Shown: positions 49,291-61,382, numbered from the stretch's first letter. The stretch is 64,000 bases of DNA from Euphorbia lathyris (GCF_963576675.1 NC_088911.1:135535929-135599928), one strand, 5' to 3'. A program made the numbers and translations. The notes: generated by a model from the sequence alone, not told the origin.

Positions 49291-49688
49291 ACTAGAGAAA
49301 ACAAGTTTTACAGTTAAACAAGTAAGAACTTCATTGTTAATCTATTCTGAATTATATAACAACATTCTAAGGCGCGTTCAAACGGCTCCCAAATGGGACC
49401 TAGGCGGCCAAACAACGGCCAAGAGACCAAAACGCCCAGGGCACGGAACCTAGACGGGGAAAATCAGAATTCTCTATTTTGAGCATCTAAACAGGACGTA
49501 AGCGGTCCATATAGCCTTGTCCTTAAACACGACCGGTAGATATTGACCGATAATCCTTCTATATTTGTTATTAGTAGTTGTTTTTCAATCTTAACTCAAC
49601 ACTTTGTATATGTTGTTTGGAGTAAAACAACAGGAAAAAAAAAAAAAAAAAAAAACAAATGTTACAAGGAAACAGCTAAGATACAAAG
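49291..49688. other. Junction sequence between chromovirus and ICMT fragment
   Basis: No gene seen. Contains an A run of about 22 near 49634-49656. Breakpoints of at least two rearrangements lie here: the end of the chromovirus and the end of the inverted ICMT fragment. Confidence 0.5.
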
Positions 49689-50690
49689 TGTAACTGAAGA
49701 TCTCCGTCATTTTACCACATTTCGGTCTCTGATATACGGAATCTACAGTGCTAAGCTATCTTAGTTAATGACTAAGATGAACCAAAAATGAGTAAGCAGA
49801 CAGAGGTGTATATCATTTAACACCAAAGCTTGAACTTGGTTATCAACCAAAAACTGCTTCAAAAATGACATCCTTGAAAATAAATTCTTACGCAAAAAGA
49901 GAAAAAGGAAACTTAGGTAAGTTGAGCATGAATATTTAACAAAAAAATCCCCATCGGGGAGTGAAATAGAACATGAAACCGTAAGCTCACAAGCAGTGGG
50001 ATGAGCCCGGGGCAATGTCATGATATGAATCTGCTCAAAGAACATAAATAATCTCTGAAAACTGAAATATTCTAGCAATATAAACATCTTCGTTATCCAT
50101 CTTCAGCACAGTCCAGTAAATGAATCAAAACAAATCAAAACAAAACATACAAAATGATTTTACACAAATCATAGAAAAGTATACTGATATCTGACTTCAC
50201 AAATACGATTCATGATTCATCATCAAATTAACATGATATTAAATTTTCAACAAAAAATTACACTAATAAATAATAACATCATATCGTATCACACTGAAGA
50301 TCTTTGACTGTTTTTTCATACTAATCCTAGATCATCAAATCAAATCTTCTCTTCTGTCAATCTAACTCTTTTCTATATCACGCAATTAATAGATAATAAG
50401 TAGAACTACTAATCTGCTGGTGGCTTTAATATGATTTAGAAATTGAAAGCATCTTAAAGTAATTTAATCAGAAGACACAAGCCATCAAAGTTTAAACAAC
50501 ATGAAAGGAAAAGGAAATCAGAAGAAGAATCAATCCATCAAAAATAAATCAGTGACCTTATTGAATTTTACGGCTTAGCCATCCATTTGCAGTCTCCTGT
50601 CACTGGTGATGACTGATTATCGGTGACAATAAGGTGGAGGAACAGGAATCAATCGGTGATACAGAGCGGACTGCAGACAGGAAAGCATAG
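49689..50690 (-). pseudogene. ICMT 5' region fragment, inverted (leader, intron, first codons)
   Basis: On the minus strand, 50365 to 49689 matches 55814-56544 of the intact ICMT gene: the TTAGATTGACAGAAGAGAAG intron segment, the leader exon with a small upstream frame (49871-49761) and the ICMT start codon at 49710, but only ~7 codons before homology stops at 49689. Further upstream (50365-50690) is sequence not found at the intact gene. It includes a possible first exon ending AATTCAATAAG/GTCACT near 50560. I infer this is the original ICMT 5' end. It keeps intron sequence, so it is not a retrocopy. Confidence 0.75.
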
Positions 50691-50936
50691 TTCTTCAACA
50701 TTTCAATTTGGCAGAGCGGACTACACAATGCTGATGATGTGGCATGACGCCAAACTAACTCTCTAACTCTTTAACAAACTTTCTGGCCAATACTAACTAA
50801 TCATACTCTTGTGCAATTCTGTTAATTTGATGAACTATAAATTGGCCAAATCCTCTTTCAGCTTCTTTCAATTGGTTTCACTTTGTTTCAGGTTCTTTCA
50901 ATTGGTTTCACTTTATATATCCACATATGACATATC

Positions 50937-51376
50937 AGCAATTAAATTCCATGGAGTTAATCCACGCCATAACAAATTTTGACATAACAAGATATGGTGT
51001 TGAAAGAATCATGGAAAAAGCAATGCACTTCTTGCAGGAGAAGTGGCAAGGTGAAACAAAGACATAGGACCAACTAATGAAGCTACTATAAATCACATTC
51101 GATCTAACAATAATGGGATAATAGAATCCATGTCTGCACATAAGAACAATCAAAGTGAAACAGAATGGAAAATGCACCTGGATCAGCAAGGCTAACATGG
51201 GAACTCATCACTTGTCTAATGCATCTTCATTGGTGACAAGTTTAAGTAGCTCAAGAGAAGGCAGCCCGGACCGAGCTAGCTTGCCCATGCCTCCTTCAGC
51301 AGCATCAAAATTGTTCAGTAGTTCAATTACTACTACAGATACAGTGAGTTCATGGATAATACATGAATGGTTCTAA
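50937..51376 (+). pseudogene. AINTEGUMENTA-like AP2 fragment B
   Basis: Duplicate of 29718-30163. It starts inside the second AP2 repeat (AIKFHGVN), shifts frame, continues through a region like LAGEVARxNKDI, then gives a cleaner C-terminal part (51155-51376): MGTHHLSNASSLVTSLSSSR, EGSPDRASLPMPPSAASKLF and TVSSWI. These are typical of the tail of AINTEGUMENTA proteins. The true end (a VFAAW-type motif) is replaced by IHEWF and a stop. Stops and frameshifts upstream make it non-functional. Confidence 0.8.
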
Positions 51377-51883
51377 AGATATGCATACACCAATTACACA
51401 TTGTATGAGCTAAGATTATAGAAACCAGAAAATGTAAAACAAGACACCACAAAAATGATTTCTATCAAGTACCAATCATAAAATTGGTTAAATGCATTAT
51501 ATATATATATATATATATATATAGCACGCGCAACCAGCCGGTCTTCGACTAGTGTTTCACTAGTCTCTGAACTTGTTTAATGATTAAGTCCGCTTATGGA
51601 GTATAAGAGAAGATTTTGACAGTTTGAATCAGGTATCCCTTTAGTGCATACATCTCACATAACTTGATAGTAATACATACATCTCAACAAGCAAAATCAT
51701 TAAGTTAAATTTAGGACTTTCATACTTCAAAAATTTCAAGCACTACCATCAAGATAATCAGTAATCCAATTCAAAGAAAACATAAACAAAATTCCAATTC
51801 TTCAAGCTACCATATCAGAAACAGAGACTTGTACTCTCACCAAAACCATAAAATCAAAACAAAGGCCATGTATAGGCGGATGA
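51377..51883. other. RPS28-B 3' flank
   Basis: No gene. Includes an (AT)n run (51498-51522) that is longer than in segment A. Near 51884 it probably holds RPS28-B 3'UTR. Confidence 0.6.
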
Positions 51884-52111
<228 letters not shown>

Positions 52112-52376
52112 TTATTTGCTAGACAGAGTCCAATTCGAAGTATTCGAAGATTCTGTTTCCAGTTAGCTCCAAATTTCTGGATAAACAAACAAAAGTTCAT
52201 ACAAATTTGAATGTGAAATCTAAAGATACAATTACTAAAGCAACCATTTCTCAACTTCGATTGAGATATAATTACAGACAGAATAAATAACAATACAGTA
52301 TTGAACCAAATAATCTGTTTATAATTTCAGACCAACTAAAAACCCTAATTACAGTCAAGTAAGTATATATTCATAC

Positions 52377-52620
52377 CTCTCTCAGATAGTCTCAGTAGTC
52401 AGCGGTCGCCGGATGAGCAAAGCAACACGCTTATGCGCCGGAATTTAGTTGAGTTGGAGTGGGTGGTCGGTCGACTCTCAGGAAAGAAAGAAAGAAATAG
52501 CAGAGAGAGAGAGAGAGAGCGACGACAGGAAGTTAGGTCTTTTAGGGTTGAGTTGTTGAGTGAGTGGGCTGGGCAGAAACTATGCATTTAGTGAGATGGC
52601 TAAATTCGGTTTTTTTTCTT
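52377..52620 (-). promoter_or_regulatory. RPS28-B promoter and non-coding first exon
   Basis: The non-coding exon ends at 52377 on the minus strand. TGGGCT (site II) is near 52565 and TTAGGGTTG (telo-box type) near 52544. It differs from A by an inserted GA-rich microsatellite (GAGAGAGAGA near 52504-52520) and AAAGAAAG repeats, which would lie in or near the 5'UTR. Confidence 0.7.
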
Positions 52621-52926
52621 TTTTTTTACCCAAACAGAACTGAAAACCGAAGTCCCCGAATCGAATCAAATAGAATTACGGTCTGGTCTGATTTTTTCGG
52701 TTTTCGGTTTTCGGTTTTTAGTCGGTTTTGTTCCCTATAATGTAATCCTAACTTCTTGCTTCAAATCTCCATCTAACCTCTAACTTTTCAAATCTCACTC
52801 CTTAATATAGTCTCTCTTTCGATTCAAAAACACAAAAAATAGAAAAACGAAGAAAAGCAAAAAAAAAAAACGTTGTAAATGGAAAACGAAATAAAAGTAT
52901 TGTAAATGGAAAGCGTTGCCTAATTT
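52621..52926. other. Spacer with MITE scraps
   Basis: Holds TTTTCGGTTTTCGGTT repeats and a run of A, like the ends of the MITE at 44540-45208. No gene. Confidence 0.5.
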
Positions 52927-53700
52927 CTCGGCTAGATTCCGCTGCTTGAGCGGGCTTACTTCGGAGGTTTTCTTTTACCTTTCGTAATTGTTGTTGGAAA
53001 ACGACCATCTCCCGCTCGTGAGACGCCTTAGCATCGTCCATCTCTTTTCGCATGGCCACCAAATTCTGGCTAAACCTCCAAGATACTTCTTCCGCCAAAA
53101 GCTAATATTGAGAATCAGTTGAGATTGGGGACTAACCTGCTTATTAACTTCCTTGTCGTTATTTCGATGAATCTCCAATTGAACTTGACTAGATGTAGCC
53201 ATGACCGAATAATTTGAATAATTGAGGAGAATTCTGGCTGACGGTCACCGCATCAATGATAACTAGTTACCTGATTCTGTTAACGTGTCCAAAGCGTCTT
53301 AGTAATCTGACGTCGTTGATAACCTACAAAACAATAGCGTAGATCAAACGGGATTGGAGTCTCGTGAACCTGCTCTGATGCCTAAGTCGGTTTGTGCTTA
53401 AGATCGAATTGAAGGGTATGAACTAGTTTTAAGATAGTAGTTAACATACCACATCTTCTGTCAATACATGTCTATTTATAGGGGTTTTTAGGTTAAGGTT
53501 AGTCACCTCTTTAGAAGTCCTTATGAGCGTATCCTTCAAGAATTCTAAATCATTTATCTTATAGGATTCTAGAAGAATAATTGGAGATCGAAGCTCCGAT
53601 TATTGTATTTGGACTTCTATAGTCATGTTTGGACCGCTAAATCCCACACATGTCATTTAACTCTAAAGAGGGCGGAAATAACGTCATCCACGTATTCTCA
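52927..53700 (-). pseudogene. Tat-like Ty3/Gypsy 5' LTR end, leader and gag start
   Basis: On the minus strand a TATA-like CCTATAAATAGAC (near 53482-53471) is followed by GACTTAGGCATCAGAGCAGG, the kind of sequence seen at the R/U5 end of Tat-type LTRs. A leader leads to an ATG at 53202 (MATSSQVQLEI). After a possible short intron or a frame change, a coiled-coil-like frame (53098-52927, VSWRFSQNLVAMRKEMDDAK) ends abruptly. Low-level call; it could be another Gypsy lineage. Confidence 0.5.
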
Positions 53701-55288
53701 TTTTACATAATATCATTTAGTATCATAGTGTATCTAGAACTCCATCCTAGTGGAGGTTAACGAACATTAAACCGAGTTAACCATTTAGAACTCAAATCAT
53801 ACTAAATTTTATATATATTATGAAAATTCTTTAATTGAAATGTAATTTTTTTAAAAGAAATTTAACTAACTTCTATCTTAAGCATAATTATTTATAGGGT
53901 AAATAATTATAAGGTCCCTAGGTTTTTACTTAATACACTAGTCAGTCCCTCAATTTTTAGAAATAATTATATAGTCCCTCAATTTTTATTTTCATCAACT
54001 CCTTAGTCCTTATGTTTGATTCAATGGTCAAACTATACCAAATAAATTTTAAAATACCAAAATTATCATTTACTCTATGTTTTAATAATAAAACAGTTAT
54101 TATTCCTTTTGTTTATGTTTTTTCTCCTTTTTTCCTACATAATCTCTACAATATTGAGTAATTTATTTATTAAATTTTATATAATCATAGAACTTCAATT
54201 TAGTAGCCTAAATTTTATTGACTAAAAAAATGAATGAAAAATATTTCAAAAATTATCAAAATAAGAGAAAAACTATATAAAAAGTAATTTTTATTTATCT
54301 CTAATAAATTATATATATGAAGAAAAAAATATATGATTTTTAAAAAAAATATTAATATTTAATGTTAGTTTAAAAACATTATATTAAATCCTACCAAAAA
54401 AAACATTATATTAAAAAAAACTTAAGAGAATAAAAATACATTTTTAATGATTAGTATATACAATTATATAAATTTCGGTGTATATATATTTCATAAATTT
54501 TATTAAAACTATTTAGATTAAATTTGAAACTAAAAGATAAAATTTTTTTATGTAAATAACTAGGGGCAATTTGGACTTTCATCTACAAAAACAAATAGAA
54601 TGACTAAAAAATTGATTAAAATAAAACTTAAGGACTTTATAATAATATGATGGGTCTACTAATATGTTAAGCAAAAACATAAGGACTTTATAATTATTTA
54701 TCTTTATTTATAAATATTTTTGAAATAGTGTGGATCGAGATTTTTTTTTATATTGATTATAAGTTTTCATCCAAAATTATTTATGTTAGTATCATGAGTA
54801 TCAAAGAAAATTTCTAATTTATTTAGCTAAGAATTAAATAAATTACTGTAGCTTATGAAATAAAATTAGTTAATTTAGCAAAGAAAATAAAATTATGTTA
54901 AAATTTTTAGTAGTTTAATTAGGAGAAGCCAATGAAAATAAAGGTGAAGAAAACCGAATTAAAAACTAAAAATCAAAAAAATCGAACCAAATTATAATTC
55001 AGTTCATATGGTCTCTTTTTTCTTTTGGCTTAATTCGTAAATAACATTTTGAACTTGTTCAAATGTTGCAACTGTTCCCCCACTTTCAATTGTAAAAATT
55101 TACCCTTCAAATTTGTCCAATTGTAAAACATAACCCTTTAAATTTGTCCAATTGTAAAACAGAACCTCAAATTGCTGATATGGACTGCAATTGAAGAAAC
55201 ACGTGAAATACAAAAAGCTGCAATGCTCGTGGAATGTGATAATCAGATCTTTGGACCCAAAAAAATCAGTATTTAAGTAACCAAATTC
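53701..55288. other. Gene-free AT-rich sequence
   Basis: No gene supported. A piece near 54740-54940 (AAAATTAGTTAATTTAGCAAAG, TTTAATTAGGAGAAGCCAAT in part) belongs to the dispersed repeat seen near 39840-40010 and, inverted, near 61640-61800. Long T run at 55323-55346. Confidence 0.5.
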
Positions 55289-55399
55289 TCAATTCTTCAA
55301 CTTATTCTTCAACCTAACGGTCTTTTTTTTTTTTTTTTTTTTTTTGCAACTTCGGTTTTTGGTTTGGTTTGGATAAAAACCATAAAAATCGAATTTAAC

Positions 55400-55602
55400 C
55401 CACTCACACGCTATGCATGGTTTCTTTCTGCCCAGCCCACTCGGGTCAGAGAATGAGATCGAAAGAGGAACTAACAACTTAACCCTAAATACCTGACTTC
55501 CTGTCGTCGATCTCACCCTCTCCAACTCATCTAAATTCCGGCGCGAAATCGTATTGCTTTGCGCCTCCGGCGACCGCTGACTACTGAGACTGACTGAGAG
55601 AG
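55400..55602 (+). promoter_or_regulatory. RPS28-type promoter and leader exon driving ICMT
   Basis: This is the RPS28 promoter/first exon in plus orientation: TTTCTGCCCAGCCCACT (site II) at about 55425, TTAACCCTAAATACC, TCCAACTCATCTAAATTCCG, CGACCGCTGACTACTGAGAC, then the donor GAGAG/GTATGT at 55603. It matches the leaders of RPS28 A, B and C, but no RPS28 coding region follows. Intron sequence of RPS28 type continues to 55820 and then becomes ICMT intron. Confidence 0.8.
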
Positions 55603-56332
55603 GTATGTATATATACTTACTTGACTGTAATTAGGGTTTTTTAGTTGGTCTGAAATTATAAACAGATTATTTGGGTTCTGGTCAGAAACTATGCATACAG
55701 ATTATAAACAAAGGTATGAATCGTGTTATTTGGTTCAATACTGTATTTTTATTTATTCTGTCTGTAATTGTATCTCAATCGAAGTTGAGAAATGGTTGCT
55801 AGTAATTGTATCTTTAGATTGACAGAAGAGAAGAGTTGATTTGATGATCTAGGATCAGTAATATGTACAATAAAAACGAATTTATTTCATTTCCTATTCG
55901 AAGATCTTCAATGTGCGATATGATATGATATTATGATTTATTAGTGTAATTTTTAATGTCATATTGATTGGATGATGAATCATGAATTCGTTTTTGTAAT
56001 GGCGATTGTGATTGTGAAGTCAGAGATCAGTATACTTTTCTATGATTTGTGTAAAATCATGCTGTATGTTCTGTTTGCCTCTTTAACTGTTACCATTTTT
56101 TAGTTGTTTCCCTAAGGTGTTGATACATTCCCAAGCTTATGTAGCTTACTTTATTTGTTTTAATTCATTTACTGGACTGTGTTGAAGATGGATAACGAAG
56201 ATGTTTATATACTTTCATGATTTCACCACATTAGAGATTATCTATATTCATTGAGCAGATTCATATCCTGACAGTTAAATATTCATGTTCACTTCCCTAA
56301 GTTTCCTTTTTCTCTTTTGCAGAAGAATTTAT
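55603..56332 (+). other. Chimeric 5'UTR intron of ICMT (RPS28 part joined to ICMT part)
   Basis: Donor GTATGT at 55603; acceptor CTCTTTTGCAG ending at 56332. Up to TTAGATT (55814-55820) the intron matches RPS28 introns (copy B, 52223 upward on the minus strand). After it, the sequence matches the inverted ICMT fragment (from 50359 downward). The 7 bp are shared by both parents. Confidence 0.8.
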
Positions 56333-56340
56333 TTTCAAGG

Positions 56341-56472
56341 ATGTCATTTTTGAAGCAGTTTTTGGTTGATAACCAAGTTCAAGCTTTGGTGTTAATGATA
56401 TACAGCTCTGCTTCTTTTTCAGGTCTAGAGTGCTTGCTTACTCATATTTGGTTCATCCTAGTCATTAACTAA
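56341..56472 (+). CDS. Upstream small open frame in the ICMT leader (43 codons)
   Basis: Starts eight bases into the second exon and stops 50 bases before the ICMT ATG. The peptide begins MSFLKQFLVDNQVQALVL and ends WFILVIN. The inverted ICMT fragment has a 36-codon version (49871-49761) with the same beginning and end in frame despite internal length changes. It could dampen ICMT translation, or be non-coding leader. No known peptide family. Confidence 0.4.
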   Translation: MSFLKQFLVDNQVQALVLMIYSSASFSGLECLLTHIWFILVIN

Positions 56473-56522
56473 GATAGCTTAGCACTGTAGATTCCGTATA
56501 TCAGAGACTGAAACGCAGTAAA

Positions 56523-57116
56523 ATGACAGAGATCTTCAGTTACACAGCTTGCAGACAGTTGTCTCAGATGTTTTTGTCAATCATCTTCTTTCATAGTTCC
56601 GAGTACTTTCTGGCAATTGGCATTCATGGGAAGTCAAATGTTACAATTAAATCGCTGTTACTCAGCAAGAATTATCTTCTGGCAATGATCTTTTCGGTGC
56701 TTGAATACTTGGTTGAAATCTTTTTATTTCCTGGATTGAAGGAATATTGGTGGGTGAGTAACGTAGGTCTTGCACTCGTGGTTATCGGAGAAGTTATTCG
56801 GAAACTGGCTATAATAACAGCTGGGCAAGCGTTTACTCATCTTATCAAGGTTTATCATGAAGAGCATCACAAGCTGATTACTAATGGAATTTATAGATTT
56901 ATTCGTCACCCAGGATATTGTGGTTTCTTCATCTGGTCAGTCGGAACTCAAATAATGATGTGTAATCCCTTATCGACAATTGCATTTGCACTCGTAGTCT
57001 GGCGTTTCTTTGCAGATCGAATACCGTATGAAGAATTTTTCTTGAGGCAGTTTTTTGGGTCACAGTATGATGAATATGCTCGACGAACTCCTTCTGGGGT
57101 TCCATTTGTGAAGTGA
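56523..57116 (+). CDS. ICMT: Protein-S-isoprenylcysteine O-methyltransferase
   Basis: 197 residues, the same length as Arabidopsis ICMT (STE14), in one exon. The enzyme uses S-adenosylmethionine to methylate the C-terminal farnesyl- or geranylgeranyl-cysteine of CaaX proteins, in the ER membrane; in plants it affects ABA signalling. Visible: MTEIFSYTACRQLSQMF at the start, several hydrophobic helices (about 12-33, 50-70, 80-100, 135-160), the conserved RHPGYCGFFIWSVGTQ at 128-143 and RIPYEEFFLRQFFG at 166-179, ending TPSGVPFVK. No damage. Its 5' leader and promoter are those of RPS28. A truncated inverted relative lies at 49689. Confidence 0.95.
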   Translation: MTEIFSYTACRQLSQMFLSIIFFHSSEYFLAIGIHGKSNVTIKSLLLSKNYLLAMIFSVLEYLVEIFLFPGLKEYWWVSNVGLALVVIGEVIRKLAIITAGQAFTHLIKVYHEEHHKLITNGIYRFIRHPGYCGFFIWSVGTQIMMCNPLSTIAFALVVWRFFADRIPYEEFFLRQFFGSQYDEYARRTPSGVPFVK

Positions 57117-57724
57117 AGACAGAAATTTGATGGAGTTGGCAGCAGAATCGTAGTCATTTTGCCACAGCCTATGTAAACTTGGTCCGTCTGATTGAGAATC
57201 TCGTAGATTGATTTTGAACTTGTTTGAACAATCGGTAGATTATGTTTCTCTTGGCGTCATGAATTTGTTCTTTCTGCAATTAGGGCAAAGAGTTTATTCA
57301 TTATGACTGCTGCGTTTTTTCAAGCTGCAATTAGGCCAAAGAGTTTATTCGTTATGACTGCTTGACAGGGTCTCACTTCAAGCCGGTTCCAGTCATCATC
57401 AGTACCAGATGATGCTGAATTTATGTAGGACATGAATAATTGTGGAAAGATAATAATATGATATTGTGTTAAATATGATATTGTTTAGCTACTGATGCGA
57501 AACAAGTCCTGGAGTTTGAAACACTGCCTTTAGTTGTTAGCATGTTTTTACTGTTAAATTTCATCGGTTATACTATTATTATCACTTTCGCGTTATAGAT
57601 TATAGAATACATAATACGATTATAACATAATAACCGGTTTCAATATCCATACTAAAATCTCACATCAACTTATGGAACTTGGTAAGGATTTTTTACTAGC
57701 CTATGAACATTTGGGCGAATAAGT
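57117..57724. other. ICMT 3'UTR and flank, with a short tandem duplication
   Basis: A ~50-bp direct duplication lies near 57275-57318 and 57324-57364 (CTGCAATTAGGGCAAAGAG / CTGCAATTAGGCCAAAGAG). No further gene. Confidence 0.65.
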
Positions 57725-58156
57725 GAAGATTTTGACAAATTGAATCAAGTATCCCTTAAACAGGTATCGCTTAAAGGATGATCTGGTCATCCTTACTATA
57801 TGATTAAATCTGCTTATGGCAAATAAGAGAAGATTTCGAGAATTTGAATCGGTATCCCTTTAACGGAAGTCTAAAATTGATAGACACTCTGCCATGCTTT
57901 TAACATCTGACATAACATAACTTGATGTATTATACATCTCAACAAGCAAAATCACTAAGTTAAATTTGGGACTTTCATACTTCAAAAATTTCAAGCACTA
58001 CCAGCAAGATAATCTGTAATCAAGTCTTTGCTACAACAAAGAAAAAATAAACATAAAAAAATTCCAATTCTTTCTAGCAACCACATCAGAAACAGATACT
58101 TGTACTCTCACCAAAACCATAAAATCAAAAAACAAAGGCCATGTATAGGCGGATGA
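57725..58156. other. RPS28-C 3' flank
   Basis: Conserved with copies A and B (CATCTCAACAAGCAAAATCA, CTTCAAAAATTTCAAGCACT) but without the AINTEGUMENTA fragment. It probably includes the RPS28-C 3'UTR. Confidence 0.6.
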
Positions 58157-58381
<225 letters not shown>

Positions 58382-58383
58382 TT

Positions 58384-59760
58384 ATTCGCTAGACGGAGTA
58401 CAATTTGGAACAATATTCAATTGCTTCAACAAAAGTTTTGAAATCAAGATGCTTTACTTTTCATCATCAAAATGTTAACAAATATTCAATTGCTTTAACA
58501 AATCCAAGCAGCATAATTAAGATATTCTCTAGCCGGAGTCCAATTTGAAACAAATCTTCAATTGCTTCAACAAAAGTTTTGAAATCAATATGCTTTACTT
58601 TTCATCATCAAAATGTTAATAAAATTGGGACAAATATTCAATTGCTTTAACAAATCAAAGCAGCATAATTAAGATATTCTCTAGTCGGAGTCCAATTTGA
58701 AACAAATATTCAATTGCTTCAACAAAAGTTTTGAAATCAAGATGCTAACTTCTCATCATCAATCTTAGGACGTTAACAAAATTACAACAAATATTCAATT
58801 GCTTCAACAAATCAAGGCAACATAATTAAGATACTCTAGCCGGAGTCCAATTTGATACAAATATTCAATCGCCTCAACAAAAGTTTTGAAATCAAGATGC
58901 TTGCTTTTACTTTTCATCACCAAGCTTAAAATGTTAACAAAATTGCAACAAATATTCAATTGATTCAACAAATCATAACAACATAATTAAGATATTCTCC
59001 AGCCGGAGTCCAATTTGAAACAAATATTCAGCTGCTTCAACATAAGTTTCGCTATCAAGATGTTCAAGCTTAAAACATTAACTATGCTATGCCCATCTAA
59101 TGAAGACCTAATTCAAACCAAGCCACCACTTATTTAGAGGTAATTGAAATACTAACACACAACTTCCTTTCCCAGTTAGCCCCAAAGCAACATAATTAAG
59201 ATATTCTCTAGCCAGAGTCCAATTTTACAGATATTCAATTGCTTCAACAAAAGTTCTGAAATCAAGATGCTTACTTCTCATCATCAATCTTAGAACGTTA
59301 ACAAAATTACAACAAATATTCAATTGCTTCAACAAATCAAAGCAACATAATTAAGATATTCTCTAGCCGGAGTTCAATTTGATACGAATATTCAATTGCT
59401 TCAACAAAAGTTTTGAAATCAAGATGCCTACTTCTCATCATCAATCTTAGAACATTAACAAAATTACAACAAATATTCAATTGCTTCAACAAATCAAAGC
59501 AACATAATTAAGATATTCTCTAGCAAGAGTCCAATTTGATACAAATATGCAATTGCCTGAACAAAAGTTTTTTGAAATCAAGATTCTTACTTTTACTTTT
59601 CAACATCAAGCTTAAAATGTTAACAAATTTGCAAGAAACATTCAATTGATTCAACAAATCAAAGCAACATAATTAAGGTATTCTCCAGCTGGAGTCCAAT
59701 TTGAAACAAATATTCAACTGCTACGACATAAGTTTTGAAATCAAGATGTTCAAGCTTAAA
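58384..59760. repeat. ~155-bp tandem repeat filling the RPS28-C 5'UTR intron
   Basis: About nine units, with cores like GATATTCTCTAGCCGGAGTCC near 58384, 58523, 58672, 58828, 58990, 59203, 59355, 59512 and 59670 (steps of 139-213 bp). Each unit then has CAAATATTCAATTGCTTCAA, GTTTTGAAATCAAGATGC and CATAATTAAG. Copies A and B have only one related piece, TTATTCGCTAGACAGAGTCC, at the same place just inside the 3' end of the intron. The array therefore arose by expansion of intron sequence, with a longer higher-order variant (58990-59203). Confidence 0.9.
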
Positions 59761-60162
59761 ACATTAAACAAATTACAATAGAAAACAAGCACAAAATTAA
59801 CTATTCTATGCCCATCTAATGAAGACCTAATTCAAACCAAACCAACACTTATTTAGAGGTAACTGGAATACTAATACACAATTTTCTTTACCAGTTAGCC
59901 CCAAATTTCTGGATAAACAAACAAAGGTTCATACAAATTTGAATATGAATCTAAAGATACAATTACTAGCAATTTATCAACTTCGATTGAGATACAATTA
60001 CATACAGAATAAATAAAAACACAGTATTGGAGCAAATAACATTTCAAATAACACGATTCATACCTCTGTATGCATAGTTTCTGACGAGAACCCAAATAAT
60101 CTGCTTACAATTTCAGACAACCTAAAAACCCTAATTACAGTCAAGTAAGTATGGACTCATAC

Positions 60163-60390
60163 CTCTCTCTCAGTCGGTCTCAGTAGTCACCGGTCGCCTC
60201 AGGAGCAAAGCAAGACGATTTTGCGCCGGAATTTAGAGGAGCTGGAGAGGGCGAGAGCGAGAACAGGAAGTTAGGTCTTTTAGGGTTGAGTTATTGAGTT
60301 CCTCTTTCGATTTGAGTCTCTGACTGAATGAGTGGGCTGGGCAGAAACTATGGATTTAGTGACTGAGTGGGCTAAAATATACATCGCATT
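60163..60390 (-). promoter_or_regulatory. RPS28-C promoter and non-coding first exon
   Basis: The exon ends at 60163 (donor GTATGA on the minus strand). Site II TGGGCT elements lie near 60334 and 60367, and TTAGGGTTG lies near 60282. A long-inverted-repeat element begins directly upstream, at about 60394, so the distal promoter differs from copies A and B. Confidence 0.75.
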
Positions 60391-60393
60391 TTA

Positions 60394-61382
60394 CGAATAA
60401 AGGCTAAAATTGGCCCACGAAGTTGCATGATGGGTGGATTTAGCGGAAATCAATCTTTGGGTATCAACTCAGTCCTTAAAGTTGGCGTGGATGATAAAAT
60501 TAATCCGAGATCAAATCAGCCCTGAAAGTATTATATATTCTTGATACTTGAACTTTATAATGTTTACATTTTAATACCTGAAATCTATTTTTATACTTAA
60601 AAATTGTTATATTCTACGCAACCGCATAACGATTTCGTGTCGACGCTCACTTTACGCGTCAGTGCAGAATATTGATGCACTAAAGAGTCTAGTGACATTT
60701 TTTTCTCTGTTTTGAGGAGTTTCTATCTGCACTAATTGTTCGTAATCTATACTTCTATTTCGAGATATTTTTAGAGATTTTCTTTGTTATTTCGGTTTTG
60801 GCCTCTTTTTATTTTCTCACATTTTATCACTTAATATAATTATTTCATTACCAAAAACTTTAAAAATAAATAATTCATTATAATTTAAAATTCTAAATTC
60901 AATTAGTTCTTATCCAAAATTGTGTATATTATCTTTTATTAAAGTATATCCGAAATTTATTTTTGTCATATATTATTACTTGATATTATTATTTCATTAA
61001 CCAAAAATATGGAATTTTTTATTTTAAGAAAATAAAAAAAAATAAAAGAATAAACTTCGTATAAGATTCATGATTTGAAAATGGTTTTTATTAATATATA
61101 ATATTGATGCACTAGAGTATAAAGTAATGCGGCAATGTTAAAAACGTTATGTGGCAGCGCATAATATAATGGTTTTTAAGTATAAAAATACATTTCATGT
61201 ATCAAAATGTAAAAATGATAAAGTTCGGGTATCAAATATATTATACTTTTAGGGCTCATTTGATTATGTGTTAATTTGACCCAACATGCCAACTTTAAGG
61301 ATTGAGTTGATATCCAACGATTGATTTGGACTAAATTGACCCTTTATACCAACTTTAAAGACCAATTTGACCATTTATTCCG
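60394..61382. mobile_element. Non-coding element with ~235-bp terminal inverted repeats
   Basis: The left arm (60394-60630) and right arm (61148-61382) are imperfect reverse complements. Shared segments: GAATAAA at the tips, ATATCAACTCAATCCTTAAA-like and AGTATTATATATT-like sequence, and TTTTTATACTTAAAAA. The centre (60631-61147) is AT-rich and codes for nothing. Long arms suggest a Mutator-like MITE; the flanks GCATTTTAC and GTTTCTTAC are only a weak 9-bp match. Confidence 0.65.

Noticed and set aside
49634..49656. A-run as a retrocopy tail of the ICMT fragment
   Set aside because: The fragment is on the other strand and contains intron sequence.
58384..59760. CRISPR-like array
   Set aside because: Units are contiguous diverged repeats with no unique spacers, inside a plant intron.
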